A stretch of 64,000 bases of DNA from the NCBI GenBank assembly GCA_947489315.1, contig CANLCX010000005.1, positions 124,001 through 188,000 on the forward strand. The letters run 5' to 3'. Position numbers and translations under genes: made by a program. The DNA comes from an uncultured Sphingomonadaceae bacterium. GTDB taxonomy: Bacteria > Pseudomonadota > Alphaproteobacteria > Sphingomonadales > Sphingomonadaceae. Positions 35,187 to 43,092 of this stretch are shown here, piece after piece. Positions within the stretch are counted from its first letter, which is position 1, and each line of letters opens with the position of its first letter. The notes under the pieces were generated by a model that worked only from the letters and a program-made list of their open reading frames with translations, searched no databases and was not told the DNA's origin.

Positions 35187-35204
35187 ACTGCCCGAAAGGG
35201 CAGG
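35187..35204 (+). terminator. short hairpin after the psp-type array
   Basis: TGCCC-GAAA-GGGCA is a small stable stem with a GNRA-like tetraloop, just past the stop of the last array gene and followed by purines rather than T residues. It may be an attenuator or transcript end, and is weak as a terminator. Confidence 0.4.
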
Positions 35205-35249
35205 TGAAAAAGGGATGACGCGAATCCCCTGTCCTGCTAGCGGGCGGGG

Positions 35250-35660
35250 ATGAGCAAACTAGATGATCTTGTAGAAGAATATGAATTTCTCGAAGCCGAC
35301 GACCGATACCGGCTTCTGATTGATTTGGGCAAAGAGCTAAAGCCGATGCCCGATGCCCTCAAAACCGATGCCACGTTGGTGCGCGGATGCTCTGCCTCCG
35401 TATGGGTCTACCCTACAAAACTAGACGATGGTCGTCTGCATTTCCTTGCAGACAGTAATGCGGCCATCACCAAAGGCATTATCGCCTTGGTGCTAGAGAC
35501 CGTGCAAGATCAAACGATCGATGCTGTATTGAAAACCAATATTGCGGAAAGACTCGCTCCATTTGATCTGAAAAACCAACTGAGCTCTAACCGGACGCAA
35601 GGCATCCCCAACATGATTGCGTTGATCAATCAAACGGCTGCGCGGTACCAAAAAGCCTAA
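35250..35660 (+). CDS. sufE: SufE family sulfur-acceptor protein
   Basis: 136 residues, normal SufE length. The acceptor cysteine is in LVRGCSASVWVYP (about residue 48), the conserved SufE/CsdE loop. LIDLGKELKPMP and LSSNRTQGIPNMIALI are other family blocks. SufE takes persulfide from a SufS-type cysteine desulfurase for iron-sulfur cluster assembly. No other suf genes are in the window, so this is a stand-alone copy. It converges on the J-domain gene. Confidence 0.93.
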   Translation: MSKLDDLVEEYEFLEADDRYRLLIDLGKELKPMPDALKTDATLVRGCSASVWVYPTKLDDGRLHFLADSNAAITKGIIALVLETVQDQTIDAVLKTNIAERLAPFDLKNQLSSNRTQGIPNMIALINQTAARYQKA

Positions 35661-36193
35661 ACAGGCTTCCAGACCCGGCGTTCTTCCGCGATTTTCAGTA
35701 CATCGAAAGCCGCTTGCGCCGCCTGAAACTTCTTCGCAGCTTCCGCATCGCCGGGATTGACATCGGGATGATATTCCTTTGCCATCGACCGCCATGCTTT
35801 TTTGACAGCCTCAAAATCGACATCCGGTGTCAGGTCAAATATCTCTAACGCCGTCATTTCATCACGGGATCGACTACCATCGCCAGACCCCATCCAGCTG
35901 TAATGCGCGGCTTCCTGATAGGCATTGGCATCGCGCTGCTCATCGGCTTCGCGTTTTTTTCGTTCTTCTTTGTCGAGGCCTTCGAAATAGTCCCAACCGC
36001 GATTATATTCGGCGGCATGAGTTTGACAGAAATGCCAACGCTCGGGACTATTGGGCGATTTTGGCGCCGGACAAATGCCCGCTTGATCACAGCCATGCCG
36101 ATCGCACATCTGCATCTGCTCCGTCTCGCGAGAGCTTTCGTAGCTTCCCCAGCGAGGAAAACCCCAATTATCGGATCGTTTTGCTTTTGGCAT
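35657..36193 (-). CDS. C-terminal J-domain protein with Cys/His-containing N-terminus
   Basis: 178 residues from the ATG at 36193, where the family-like MPKAKRSDNWGFPRWG begins. The N-terminal half has CDRHGCDQAGICPAP and WHFCQTHAAEYNRGWDYFEGL, a possible metal-binding Cys/His set. The C-terminal 60 residues are a J-domain with the essential HPD in KEYHPDVNPGD. It should stimulate DnaK ATPase, with the N-terminal part choosing the client. It resembles the DjlA-independent J-proteins common in alphaproteobacteria. Its 3' end overlaps that of sufE by four bases. Confidence 0.88.
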   Translation of the reverse strand: MPKAKRSDNWGFPRWGSYESSRETEQMQMCDRHGCDQAGICPAPKSPNSPERWHFCQTHAAEYNRGWDYFEGLDKEERKKREADEQRDANAYQEAAHYSWMGSGDGSRSRDEMTALEIFDLTPDVDFEAVKKAWRSMAKEYHPDVNPGDAEAAKKFQAAQAAFDVLKIAEERRVWKPV

Positions 36194-36240
36194 ATCACTC
36201 TCTAACAAAGGCCTTCCGCGAGTTCCAGCCAAATCTAAAT

Positions 36241-36630
36241 ACCAGAGGGTCTATAAGCCGGGTTCTGTCCATTCTCTTGCGAGAAATAGCCAGTCATTCA
36301 TCTTGGCGATGCATTGCTGCGCCGCTCTAGCAACCAACCCGGGCTGCAGGCCGAAATAGCCATATGCCGCCCCTATTTGGTTTTGCTCCAGGTGGGGTTT
36401 ACCGTGCCAAATCTGTTGCCAGATCCGCGGTGCGCTCTTACCGCACCCTTTCATTATCACGCTGCCTAAGCATTAGGCCGAAGCCGACGCGACCTACTTT
36501 CTGTTGCACTGTCCCTGAACAGGCGATCACTCCCCTGCCCGCCGGACGTTATCCGGCACCTTTAAATCGTGGAGCCCGGACTTTCCTCGCGAATATTTGC
36601 ATATTCCCGCGACTGGCCGACCCTCTGGTC
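36241..36630 (-). ncRNA. rnpB: RNase P RNA, bacterial class A
   Basis: About 390 nucleotides on the minus strand. The 5' end GACCAGAGGGTC pairs with the 3' GACCCTCTGGT to make helix P1. Diagnostic conserved segments follow in order: GAGGAAAGTCCGGGCTCC (CRI), an AGTGCAACAGAAAG block, GGCACGGTAAACCCC and the 3' ACAGAACCCGGCTTATAGACC. RNase P RNA is the catalytic part of the enzyme that trims the 5' ends of tRNA precursors. Open frames that cross this region are therefore not genes. Confidence 0.95.
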
Positions 36631-36634
36631 CGCT

Positions 36635-37333
36635 CTATTTAGAGATTCCGCGCTCTCTGTCGAGCATTAACGACAATAAAATCGCGCGGCTCTCACCGTC
36701 GATGACACCGTCGATGTTTTTGGGACGAAACCGTCGCTGAAAGGCAATCACGGCATCTTTCTCTGCGGTAATATCATAACCAAAACGCTCCAGCGCCAGC
36801 ATGAAGCCGCCATCGGTCCAAGGCGGATCGCCCAGATTTAATGGTGGTTTCTTAAGCGCTATGCCGAGCTTTGCGAGTCTGTCCCAATCAAATAGTTCGC
36901 CCGGGTCCTGCTTTCGTGCCGGAGCAAGGTCACTGTGACCAATAACATTAGATGGAACAATATTGTGCCGTTTGACGATATCATGCGCGAGCCGCGTGAC
37001 CGAATCCATCTGCTCTTCAGGGAATGGCACATAGCCCCATTCATGGCCCGGATTGACAATCTCTATGCCGATACTGGCACTATTCACATCGCCAATGCCG
37101 CGCCATTTACCGCGACCGGCATGCCAAGCGCGCTGTTCTTCCTTCACCATGCTCACGACTTGACCATCTTCGGTCACAACATAATGGGCAGAAACCTTTG
37201 CATCAGGATTGGCCAGCCAGTTAATCGCCGATGCGGCATCTTTCATACCGGTATAATGCATGACCAATATACTGACCGGCAGCTTGCGTTCGTCAAAATT
37301 GGGAGAAGGCGTCCAGATCATGTCCATGGTCAT
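36635..37333 (-). CDS. N-acetylmuramoyl-L-alanine amidase (AmpD/AmiD type) with peptidoglycan-binding domain
   Basis: 232 residues. The amidase_2 domain spans about 10-155: zinc ligands are the His in LVMHYTGM, the His in IGHSDLAPARKQDPG and the Asp of the same motif, with AWHAGRGKWRG and SIGIEIVNPG typical of the family. The C-terminal 60 residues (MLALERFGYDI, VIAFQRRFRPKNIDG) are a peptidoglycan-binding domain 1. There is no signal peptide, so it is probably cytoplasmic and recycles anhydro-muropeptides like AmpD. The stop codon is embedded in the rnpB promoter. Confidence 0.92.
   Translation of the reverse strand: MTMDMIWTPSPNFDERKLPVSILVMHYTGMKDAASAINWLANPDAKVSAHYVVTEDGQVVSMVKEEQRAWHAGRGKWRGIGDVNSASIGIEIVNPGHEWGYVPFPEEQMDSVTRLAHDIVKRHNIVPSNVIGHSDLAPARKQDPGELFDWDRLAKLGIALKKPPLNLGDPPWTDGGFMLALERFGYDITAEKDAVIAFQRRFRPKNIDGVIDGESRAILLSLMLDRERGISK
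36636..36663 (-). promoter_or_regulatory. rnpB promoter overlapping the end of the amidase gene
   Basis: On the minus strand TCGACA (36663-36658), a 16-base spacer and TAAATA (36641-36636) fit -35/-10 elements, placed about six bases before the RNase P RNA 5' end. The -10 box contains the amidase stop codon. Confidence 0.6.
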
Positions 37334-37355
37334 TGCCCTTCTTCCATATCAATTA

Positions 37356-37994
37356 TCAGACAACAATGGCGCCGAGCAAAAGCTCTGTGTCAGATGCTGG
37401 CGATATTCTCAAATCACCGCCATTTGAGCACGAGAGTTCGCGCGACATCCAGGCTGCAGCGGTACGAGCGGTGAGCTCAGACTGGGGCAAAGTCCCTTCG
37501 AGAGCCGCGCGAATACCATCATCCAAAGCGATTTTCGGACCTTCGGCGCGAATAACCACTTCTACACCATTATCGCCCTGCTCTGCTCCGACGTCCAGTT
37601 TCCCGCCGCGCACCAGCGCTTCTCTCGCAATCAGGGCGAGGTTGAGTAATATCTTAATGGCCTTTTTGGGCACTGTTCCGGTTTGCACTGCCCAACCCAA
37701 AATGATCTTGCCCTGATCACCAACGAGGCTTTCAACGAGCTGTTTCGCTTCGGCAGGGTCAACTTCATCGCCGAATCCGCCTGCAGCGCCAAAGGCCAAG
37801 CGGAAATATTTCAGCTTATCCGCTGATGCCCTGGCACTGTCAGCCAATAAGTCCATGCAGCGATCCCGCATTTCTGGATCAGTTTCATCCTCAAGCAGCT
37901 CAAGCCCATTATTAATCGCTCCAACCGGGCTCAACAAATCATGACATAATTTCGAACACAGCAAGGCAGCAAGATCGACACCGGATTGAGACAT
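37356..37994 (-). CDS. chpT: histidine phosphotransferase ChpT
   Basis: 212 residues. The phosphorylated His lies in ALLCSKLCHDLLSPVGAINNGLELL (about residue 18), exactly the ChpT DHp motif. The C-terminal part is the degenerate, ATP-free kinase-like domain. ChpT moves phosphate from the hybrid kinase CckA to CtrA and CpdR, the alphaproteobacterial cell-cycle relay. CtrA itself is not in the window. ChpT supports the alphaproteobacterial assignment. It lies 27 bases after the JAMM gene. Confidence 0.92.
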   Translation of the reverse strand: MSQSGVDLAALLCSKLCHDLLSPVGAINNGLELLEDETDPEMRDRCMDLLADSARASADKLKYFRLAFGAAGGFGDEVDPAEAKQLVESLVGDQGKIILGWAVQTGTVPKKAIKILLNLALIAREALVRGGKLDVGAEQGDNGVEVVIRAEGPKIALDDGIRAALEGTLPQSELTARTAAAWMSRELSCSNGGDLRISPASDTELLLGAIVV

Positions 37995-38021
37995 GGAAAT
38001 GGGCCCTTAACTTGTGAAAAA

Positions 38022-38453
38022 TCAATTGTCCGCTGTTTGGCCGTTTGTGCTTTGGCAATCAAGGGTGATTGAATCAAACCGCCCATATATTTTACCATTT
38101 TGTAGAGCCTGCCAAGCCGCCGCATCATCGCCGTTGATGATCAACCATATCCGGCCATCGGGCGCCGCCATTTCGGCATCGGTTTTCGAAGGCGACACGC
38201 TTCCGGAAGGATGGGAATGAAAATAGCCTGCAATATTTGGCCCACCATCTCGCATCGCGCGTTCGGCGGCTATCAAATCAGCCGGATCAATCTCAAAGTG
38301 GCGAAGCGGTTGTTCCGCAACATTCTTTGTCGCCAAAAAGCCTAAAACTGTCCCATTATCGCCAAATAGCAGCCCACAGGCTTCCTTTGGCGCAGCTTGC
38401 CGGGCCAGTTGTTGCAAATCATCCAATATCGCGCTTGATAAGACCAGTGTCAT
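38022..38453 (-). CDS. JAMM/Mov34-MPN family metalloprotease-like protein
   Basis: 143 residues from the ATG at 38453. The JAMM zinc motif is intact: Glu in PKEACGLLFG (about residue 26), then GYFHSHPSGSVSPSKTD (HxH...S..D). Bacterial relatives remove C-terminal residues from ubiquitin-like sulfur carriers or act on small conjugates. No ThiS/MoaD-like gene is adjacent, so the substrate is unknown. Its start lies against the divergent pseudouridine-synthase start (they share the CATG). A GTG-containing extension of three codons is also possible. Confidence 0.88.
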   Translation of the reverse strand: MTLVLSSAILDDLQQLARQAAPKEACGLLFGDNGTVLGFLATKNVAEQPLRHFEIDPADLIAAERAMRDGGPNIAGYFHSHPSGSVSPSKTDAEMAAPDGRIWLIINGDDAAAWQALQNGKIYGRFDSITLDCQSTNGQTADN

Positions 38454-39423
38454 GGCCCACATCTACGCCATGACAGCAGGGCAATCCATAAAATCCGGCA
38501 TAGTGCCCGAAACCGACAAAAAACAACGACTCGACGCCGCTTTATCCGGCTTTCTCGAAGACTTGTCTCGCGAGCGGATTAAAAACCTGATCACGGGCGG
38601 GAATCTGTTGATCGAAGGCGTCACTTGTACCGATCCCGCATCCAAAAAATGCGCAGGCAAGACTTTTGCTTTGACCGTACCCGCTCCCATAGAAGGCCCC
38701 GCACAGGCGCAAGATATCCCGCTGGATGTCGTTTATGAGGATCATCACCTGATCGTGATCAATAAACCCGCCGGCTTGGTAGTCCATCCCGCTGCTGGCC
38801 ATCCGGATGGGACATTGGTCAATGCCCTGTTGCATCACTGTAAAGGGCAGTTATCCGGGATTGGCGGCGTGACTCGGCCTGGCATCGTTCATCGAATCGA
38901 TAAAGATACTTCGGGCCTGATGGTCGCGGCCAAAACAGATGAAGCGCATCAGGGTTTAAGCGCGCTATTTGCCGCTCATGATATCGACAGACGCTATCTC
39001 GCTATCTGCAATGGTCGCCCGAATCCGCATTCCGCGACGATCGAGGGCAATATCGGGCGCAGCAACGCAGATCGCAAAAAAATGGCGGTGGTCGGTGATG
39101 ATAAGGGCAAGCCCGCAATGACCCATTATACGACCAAAGAAGCGCTAAATGGTGCCACTTTGGTCGAATGTACGCTGGAAACGGGACGCACCCATCAGGT
39201 ACGGGTCCATATGTCCCATATCGGGTATAGTCTTATCGGCGACCCGCTTTATGGTGTTCGCAGAAAATCATTGCTTTCCGGCAGAAAAGATATTCGATTT
39301 TGCCGTCAGGCGCTACATGCTGCTAGTCTTGGATTTGTTCACCCCATAACGGGAGAAAAATTGTTATTTAACTGTAACTTTCCACCCGATATGCAGGAAC
39401 TATTCAGTAAGTTGCGTGTATAG
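38452..39423 (+). CDS. RluA family pseudouridine synthase
   Basis: 323 residues (317 if the ATG at 38470 is used; neither start has a clear ribosome site). The N-terminal S4-like RNA-binding domain is at about 20-75, the catalytic motif is GIVHRIDKDTSGLMV with the nucleophilic Asp, and VVHPAAGHPDGTLVNAL and TGRTHQVRVHMSHIGYSLIGDPLYG are family blocks. It most resembles RluD, which modifies 23S rRNA helix 69, but RluC-type specificity cannot be excluded. It is followed closely by rpoH. Confidence 0.92.
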   Translation: MAHIYAMTAGQSIKSGIVPETDKKQRLDAALSGFLEDLSRERIKNLITGGNLLIEGVTCTDPASKKCAGKTFALTVPAPIEGPAQAQDIPLDVVYEDHHLIVINKPAGLVVHPAAGHPDGTLVNALLHHCKGQLSGIGGVTRPGIVHRIDKDTSGLMVAAKTDEAHQGLSALFAAHDIDRRYLAICNGRPNPHSATIEGNIGRSNADRKKMAVVGDDKGKPAMTHYTTKEALNGATLVECTLETGRTHQVRVHMSHIGYSLIGDPLYGVRRKSLLSGRKDIRFCRQALHAASLGFVHPITGEKLLFNCNFPPDMQELFSKLRV

Positions 39424-39497
39424 AATATAGACACTATATGGAAATAGACCAACGGGTGCTTGATGAGGCCCGGCGGCAAACCAGAGAAGGAACTAAA

Positions 39498-40406
39498 ATG
39501 GCTAATGGAAGCAATGTTCCGGCAAAAATCCCTGCTTTAGGGGGGGATGCAAGCCTGAACCGATATCTATCGGAAGTCCGTAAATTTCCGTTATTGAAAC
39601 CCGAACAAGAATATATGCTGGCAAAGCGCTATGCTGAACATAAAGATCAGGAAGCTGCTGCCCAGTTGGTAACGTCTCACCTGCGACTCGTGGCTAAAAT
39701 TGCCATGGGCTTTCGCGGTTATGGCCTGCCTGTCTCGGACTTAATTTCCGAAGGCAATGTCGGCCTGATGCAGGGCGTGAAGAAATTTGAACCCGATAGA
39801 GGCTTTCGCCTGGCGACTTACGCCATGTGGTGGATCCGCGCGTCGATACAGGAATATGTATTGCGCAGCTGGAGCCTCGTCAAAATGGGCACAACCGCCG
39901 CGCAGAAGAAGCTGTTCTTCAACCTGCGCCGGATGAAAAACAATCTCGAAGCCTTTGAAGACGGCGATCTGTCACCCGAAGACGTGAACAAGATTTCAAC
40001 CGACCTTGGTGTGGCCGAGCATGAAGTGGTCAACATGAACCGCCGCATGTCGATGGGTGGCGATGCCTCCTTGAACGTGCCACTGTCGGAAGACGGCGAT
40101 GGCGGCCAATGGCAGGACACGTTGGAAGATGACGGCCCGCTGCATGACCAGCAGATTGCTGATGCGCAGGAAGCCGATTTCCGCCACGACATGCTGACCG
40201 AAGCAATGGGTTCGCTCAACGAACGCGAACAGCATATTCTAGCTGAACGCCGTTTGTCCGAAGACCCCAAGACGCTGGAAGACCTAAGTAAGGTCTATGA
40301 AGTCAGCCGTGAACGGATTCGTCAAATTGAGGTCCGTGCATTTGAGAAACTACAAAAGGCGATGCTTCGCATTGCCGGAGAAAAACAACTGCTTACAGCA
40401 AGTTGA
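39498..40406 (+). CDS. rpoH: RNA polymerase heat-shock sigma factor RpoH
   Basis: 302 residues from the ATG at 39498, chosen for the GAAGGA ribosome site; a longer frame starts at 39438. Region 2 includes LRLVAKIAMGFRGYGLPVSDLISEGNVGLMQ and FRLATYAMWWIRASIQEYVL. The RpoH box is QKKLFFNLRRMKN. Region 4 ends with LSKVYEVSRERIRQIEVRAFEKLQ. It directs transcription of chaperone and protease genes. A possible target promoter precedes clpP at 45.2 kb. A strong terminator follows. Confidence 0.95.
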   Translation: MANGSNVPAKIPALGGDASLNRYLSEVRKFPLLKPEQEYMLAKRYAEHKDQEAAAQLVTSHLRLVAKIAMGFRGYGLPVSDLISEGNVGLMQGVKKFEPDRGFRLATYAMWWIRASIQEYVLRSWSLVKMGTTAAQKKLFFNLRRMKNNLEAFEDGDLSPEDVNKISTDLGVAEHEVVNMNRRMSMGGDASLNVPLSEDGDGGQWQDTLEDDGPLHDQQIADAQEADFRHDMLTEAMGSLNEREQHILAERRLSEDPKTLEDLSKVYEVSRERIRQIEVRAFEKLQKAMLRIAGEKQLLTAS

Positions 40407-40440
40407 TTCTTCAACTTCTCAAATCTTCTAAAGATTTTAG

Positions 40441-40476
40441 CGCCCCGAAACAGCATTTGTTTTCGGGGCGTTTTTT
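40441..40476 (+). terminator. rho-independent terminator after rpoH
   Basis: CGCCCCGAAA pairs perfectly with TTTCGGGGCG around a ten-base loop and is followed by six T residues. Confidence 0.93.
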
Positions 40477-40491
40477 CATTATCTGGTGACC

Positions 40492-41196
40492 ATGGCAACA
40501 AAATCCCGCCGAAAAACAAAAAGCCTGCCCTCGCGTTTGATCAAGCTGCTTTTCCGGCTGGTCATCTATTTTTTGTTGATCACCATCGCTTGGGTCGGAT
40601 TACTGGCCTTCGTGCCGCCGCCAATCACAGCAACGATGATCATGGACGAGAACAGTATCGCCAAGGATTGGGAGCCGCTTGAATCCATATCCCCTAATCT
40701 TGCCCGTGCCGTCATCGCCGCAGAAGACAGCAAGTTCTGCAGCCATGATGGCTTTGATCGCGAAGCAATACGATCAGCGATTAAGCGCAATGCCCAGGGT
40801 GGCCGCATCCGCGGTGGCTCAACAATATCCCAACAAACCGCGAAAAACGTCTTCCTTTGGCAAGGCGGCGGCTATTTCCGCAAAGGATTGGAGGCCTATT
40901 TCACCTTCCTGATCGAGAAAATCTGGGGCAAGAAGCGGATTATGGAAGTCTATCTCAATGTCGCGGAAACCGGCATTGGGACCTATGGAGCGCAGGCTGG
41001 TGCTCAGCGCTATTTCAAGAAAGACGCGGCGGACCTGACCAAGATTGAGGCCGCCCGCATTGCAGCAGCCCTACCTCTACCCAAGAAACGCGCTGTGACC
41101 GGTGCCAGCGGCTTTACCCGGCGCTATGGCAATACGATTGCAGCGCGTATTAATGTGGTGAAACGTGAAGGATTGGATAGTTGCGTATATAAGTAG
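40492..41196 (+). CDS. mtgA: monofunctional biosynthetic peptidoglycan transglycosylase
   Basis: 234 residues. One N-terminal membrane helix (about 18-40) anchors a GT51 domain: AAEDSKFCSHDGFDREAIRSA contains the catalytic Glu of the EDxxFxxHxG motif, and GRIRGGSTISQQTAKNVFLW, FLIEKIWGKKRIMEVYLNVAETG and GAQAGAQRYFKKDA are further signatures. It polymerises lipid II into glycan strands on the periplasmic face. It begins just after the rpoH terminator. Confidence 0.95.
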   Translation: MATKSRRKTKSLPSRLIKLLFRLVIYFLLITIAWVGLLAFVPPPITATMIMDENSIAKDWEPLESISPNLARAVIAAEDSKFCSHDGFDREAIRSAIKRNAQGGRIRGGSTISQQTAKNVFLWQGGGYFRKGLEAYFTFLIEKIWGKKRIMEVYLNVAETGIGTYGAQAGAQRYFKKDAADLTKIEAARIAAALPLPKKRAVTGASGFTRRYGNTIAARINVVKREGLDSCVYK

Positions 41197-41215
41197 ATTA
41201 TTTGATCTGAATTAG

Positions 41216-41242
41216 TGTCCGCTTTGGGCGCAAAAGCGGACA
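41216..41242. repeat. short palindromic repeat, copy 1
   Basis: TGTCCGCTTT and AAAGCGGACA form a perfect ten-base stem around GGGCGCA. A second copy of the same stem occurs at 42498-42521. It lies in the gap between the 3' ends of mtgA and the HxlR gene and could act as terminator for both. Confidence 0.75.
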
Positions 41243-41325
41243 TTAGATTTGGAAATTGCAATATTCTAGCGCCGCAAATAAACCGAGTAATTGCGGTCCC
41301 AAGGCGGATCAGAAGCCTTGTGTAT

Positions 41326-42033
41326 TTAGGGAACAGCGACATCGTCATCGATAATCCGTTTCGGACGCACTTTGGCATAGCGGGATTGGGGTATCCAACT
41401 GCTTATCGTGCGCATTAGATGTGATGAGCCTGTGATCATCACACCGTCCTCGTCCATCGCATCGCGAATACCGATGTCACCCATCCAAATTTCGGCCAGT
41501 GCAGCCAAGCTGCTTGAAATATAGAGGTCGACGTCCTTGCCAGGGTCATCTGTGCAAAGATCGACTGTATCGGCTTGAGCGATTAACCACCACCTATTGT
41601 GCGTTTCGATATCGCTGAAGTTGACGCTGATGACGGTTTCACCATCCGGTAGTTCTTCGGTTTTAAGGGAGCGATGAAAATCCCACATGAAGCTTCCTGC
41701 ATCGAGATCTTCGTCACGAATGCGTCGCCGCGCCCATCGCAGTCCCCATCGAGACATCTGGTCAATCAGCGGGGCCAATTCCCGCCCACATCGCGTAAGA
41801 TGATATTCGGTGGACTTCTCACTCGCATTTGATTTCTTGATGATCATGCCGTTCGTTTCCATCTGTTTGAGACGGTTACTGAGTACGGTGGGAGAAATAC
41901 GCGGCAACGCGCTCTGGAAATCCTTATAACGTGAAGCGCCCATAAAGAACTCCCTGAGAATTAGGAGAATCCATCGATCACCGATCATATCGGCGGCTTT
42001 TACAGCGGGGCATAAACTGCCGGAATTGTTCAT
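41326..42033 (-). CDS. HxlR family transcriptional regulator with C-terminal SCP2-like domain
   Basis: 235 residues from the ATG at 42033, chosen because AGAGGAAA lies six bases upstream. The N-terminal winged helix (about 1-100) has CPAVKAADMIGDRWILLILREFFMGASRYKDFQ and LPRISPTVLSNRLKQMETNGMI, the HxlR hallmark; a Cys at residue 8 fits redox- or electrophile-sensing members. The C-terminal 120 residues resemble the SCP2/sterol-carrier-like ligand domain found in longer HxlR proteins. It is divergent from the tautomerase gene and probably controls it through the half-site array between them. Confidence 0.88.
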   Translation of the reverse strand: MNNSGSLCPAVKAADMIGDRWILLILREFFMGASRYKDFQSALPRISPTVLSNRLKQMETNGMIIKKSNASEKSTEYHLTRCGRELAPLIDQMSRWGLRWARRRIRDEDLDAGSFMWDFHRSLKTEELPDGETVISVNFSDIETHNRWWLIAQADTVDLCTDDPGKDVDLYISSSLAALAEIWMGDIGIRDAMDEDGVMITGSSHLMRTISSWIPQSRYAKVRPKRIIDDDVAVP

Positions 42034-42102
42034 CGGGTTTCCTCTGCACACAACGTCACTACCAACACGATAGTGCAAAATCGCCAGTTTCCAACCCTAG
42101 CT

Positions 42103-42157
42103 GTAGTTACTACGCAATGTGTAGTGCGATCCTACGCCTTTCGTAGTGGCTTACTAC
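42103..42157. promoter_or_regulatory. 11-bp-phased GTAG/CTAC half-site array between HxlR gene and tautomerase
   Basis: Half-sites alternate in orientation: GTAG at 42103, CTAC at 42110, GTAG at 42121, CTAC at 42132, GTAG at 42143 and CTAC at 42154. The last five start exactly 11 bases apart, about one helical turn. They make overlapping palindromes such as GTAGTGGCTTACTAC and CCTACGCCTTTCGTAG. This is the natural binding place for the divergently encoded HxlR dimer. Confidence 0.65.
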
Positions 42158-42241
42158 ACTTGGCTAACTATCGCTAACCTTGGCTATCGGCGAATGTCAT
42201 CTCATCGTCGGATAGGTTCCGACAAACTTTGGAGATAATTC

Positions 42242-42457
42242 ATGCCACTCGTTACAATTGACGTTATCAAGGACGTGTTCACCCCCGGCCAGAAGGCCGA
42301 GATTATTGAAAATATCACGGAAACAATGGTCGCCATCGAAGGCGAAGGACTGCGCGGTGCTACCTGGGTTCGCATCAATGAGTTCGAGCAGGGCAACTGG
42401 GCGATTGGCGGACAGATGCTCGGCGCATCTGATGTGCATGCGATGGCCTCTGGTTAG
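42242..42457 (+). CDS. 4-oxalocrotonate tautomerase family protein
   Basis: 71 residues. After removal of Met the chain starts with the catalytic Pro ([21 protein letters not shown]), the hallmark of the tautomerase superfamily. The downstream part ([23 protein letters not shown]) matches the 4-OT beta-hairpin. Members catalyse keto-enol tautomerisation or dehalogenation. The substrate is not evident. GGAG lies nine bases before the ATG. It is divergent from the HxlR regulator, a pairing that suggests response to a small electrophilic or aromatic compound. Confidence 0.85.
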   Translation: MPLVTIDVIKDVFTPGQKAEIIENITETMVAIEGEGLRGATWVRINEFEQGNWAIGGQMLGASDVHAMASG

Positions 42458-42497
42458 TGGATCTCAAAGCCGCCGGGAACCGATGGAAAGTCCCAAT

Positions 42498-42521
42498 GTC
42501 CGCTTTCGGGATAAAGCGGAC
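42498..42521. repeat. short palindromic repeat, copy 2
   Basis: GTCCGCTTT, loop CGGGAT, AAAGCGGAC: the same stem as the element at 41216-41242 with a different loop. It lies between the tautomerase and the GFA gene. The two copies bracket the HxlR-tautomerase pair. Confidence 0.75.
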
Positions 42522-42566
42522 TCTGCGATGAGCATTTGTTATTGCTAGCTTCAAAGGAGACCAGCA

Positions 42567-43001
42567 ATGGAACAATTGAAAAATATGAAACTGCCGATCC
42601 ATGGACGTTGCTTGTGTGGGAAGGTCGTTTATCAATGTTCCCAATCGCCAGTGTGGTCGGTCAATTGCCATTGTAGGTCATGTCAAAAGTTAAGCGGAGC
42701 ACCATTTGTTTCCGCCTTTTCTGTTCCGGCAGAAACCTTTGCAATTGTTACAGGGGACACTATCAGTTTTTCAAGACAAGCGGAGAGCGGCCACATAGTC
42801 TCGACGTTTCACTGCTCTGAATGCGGCACCAGATTGTTTGCTCAAAGCGATGGCAATGCATCACTGATGAATATATTTGCTCCAACACTCGATGACACGT
42901 CAGGCTACGAACCTGTATCCAACGCTTATTTGTCAGAAACAGCAAATTGGATTGCTCCCGACGACAAGCTTTTCAACTTCGAAAAAATGCCTTCTTTTTG
43001 A
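42567..43001 (+). CDS. GFA family protein (third copy in window)
   Basis: 144 residues with a strong AAAGGAGA ribosome site. Zinc-binding cysteines appear as HGRCLCGKVVYQC, NCHCRSCQKLSGAPF and FHCSECGTRLFA, the GFA/CENP-V pattern. It is a more distant relative of the tandem pair at 13.2-14.1 kb (the spacing between motifs is similar but flanks differ). It follows the tautomerase gene on the same strand after a palindrome, so co-regulation by the HxlR protein is possible but not shown. Confidence 0.87.
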   Translation: MEQLKNMKLPIHGRCLCGKVVYQCSQSPVWSVNCHCRSCQKLSGAPFVSAFSVPAETFAIVTGDTISFSRQAESGHIVSTFHCSECGTRLFAQSDGNASLMNIFAPTLDDTSGYEPVSNAYLSETANWIAPDDKLFNFEKMPSF

Positions 43002-43092
43002 TCGCCTGATAATATCCATTTTCGGTTTATTGCGGACGAGCGAACAGCGCCAGACAACGTCTAACCACTAAGCCGAAATGCACTGAAATAGC

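Noticed and set aside
36251-36642. Short open frames on both strands across 36.25-36.64 kb
   Set aside because: The region is RNase P RNA with conserved core motifs and a pairing P1 helix; these frames are not genes.
41215-41418. 67-codon frame starting MSALGAKADIRF
   Set aside because: It begins inside a palindromic repeat between converging genes and overlaps the HxlR gene antisense; typical spurious call.
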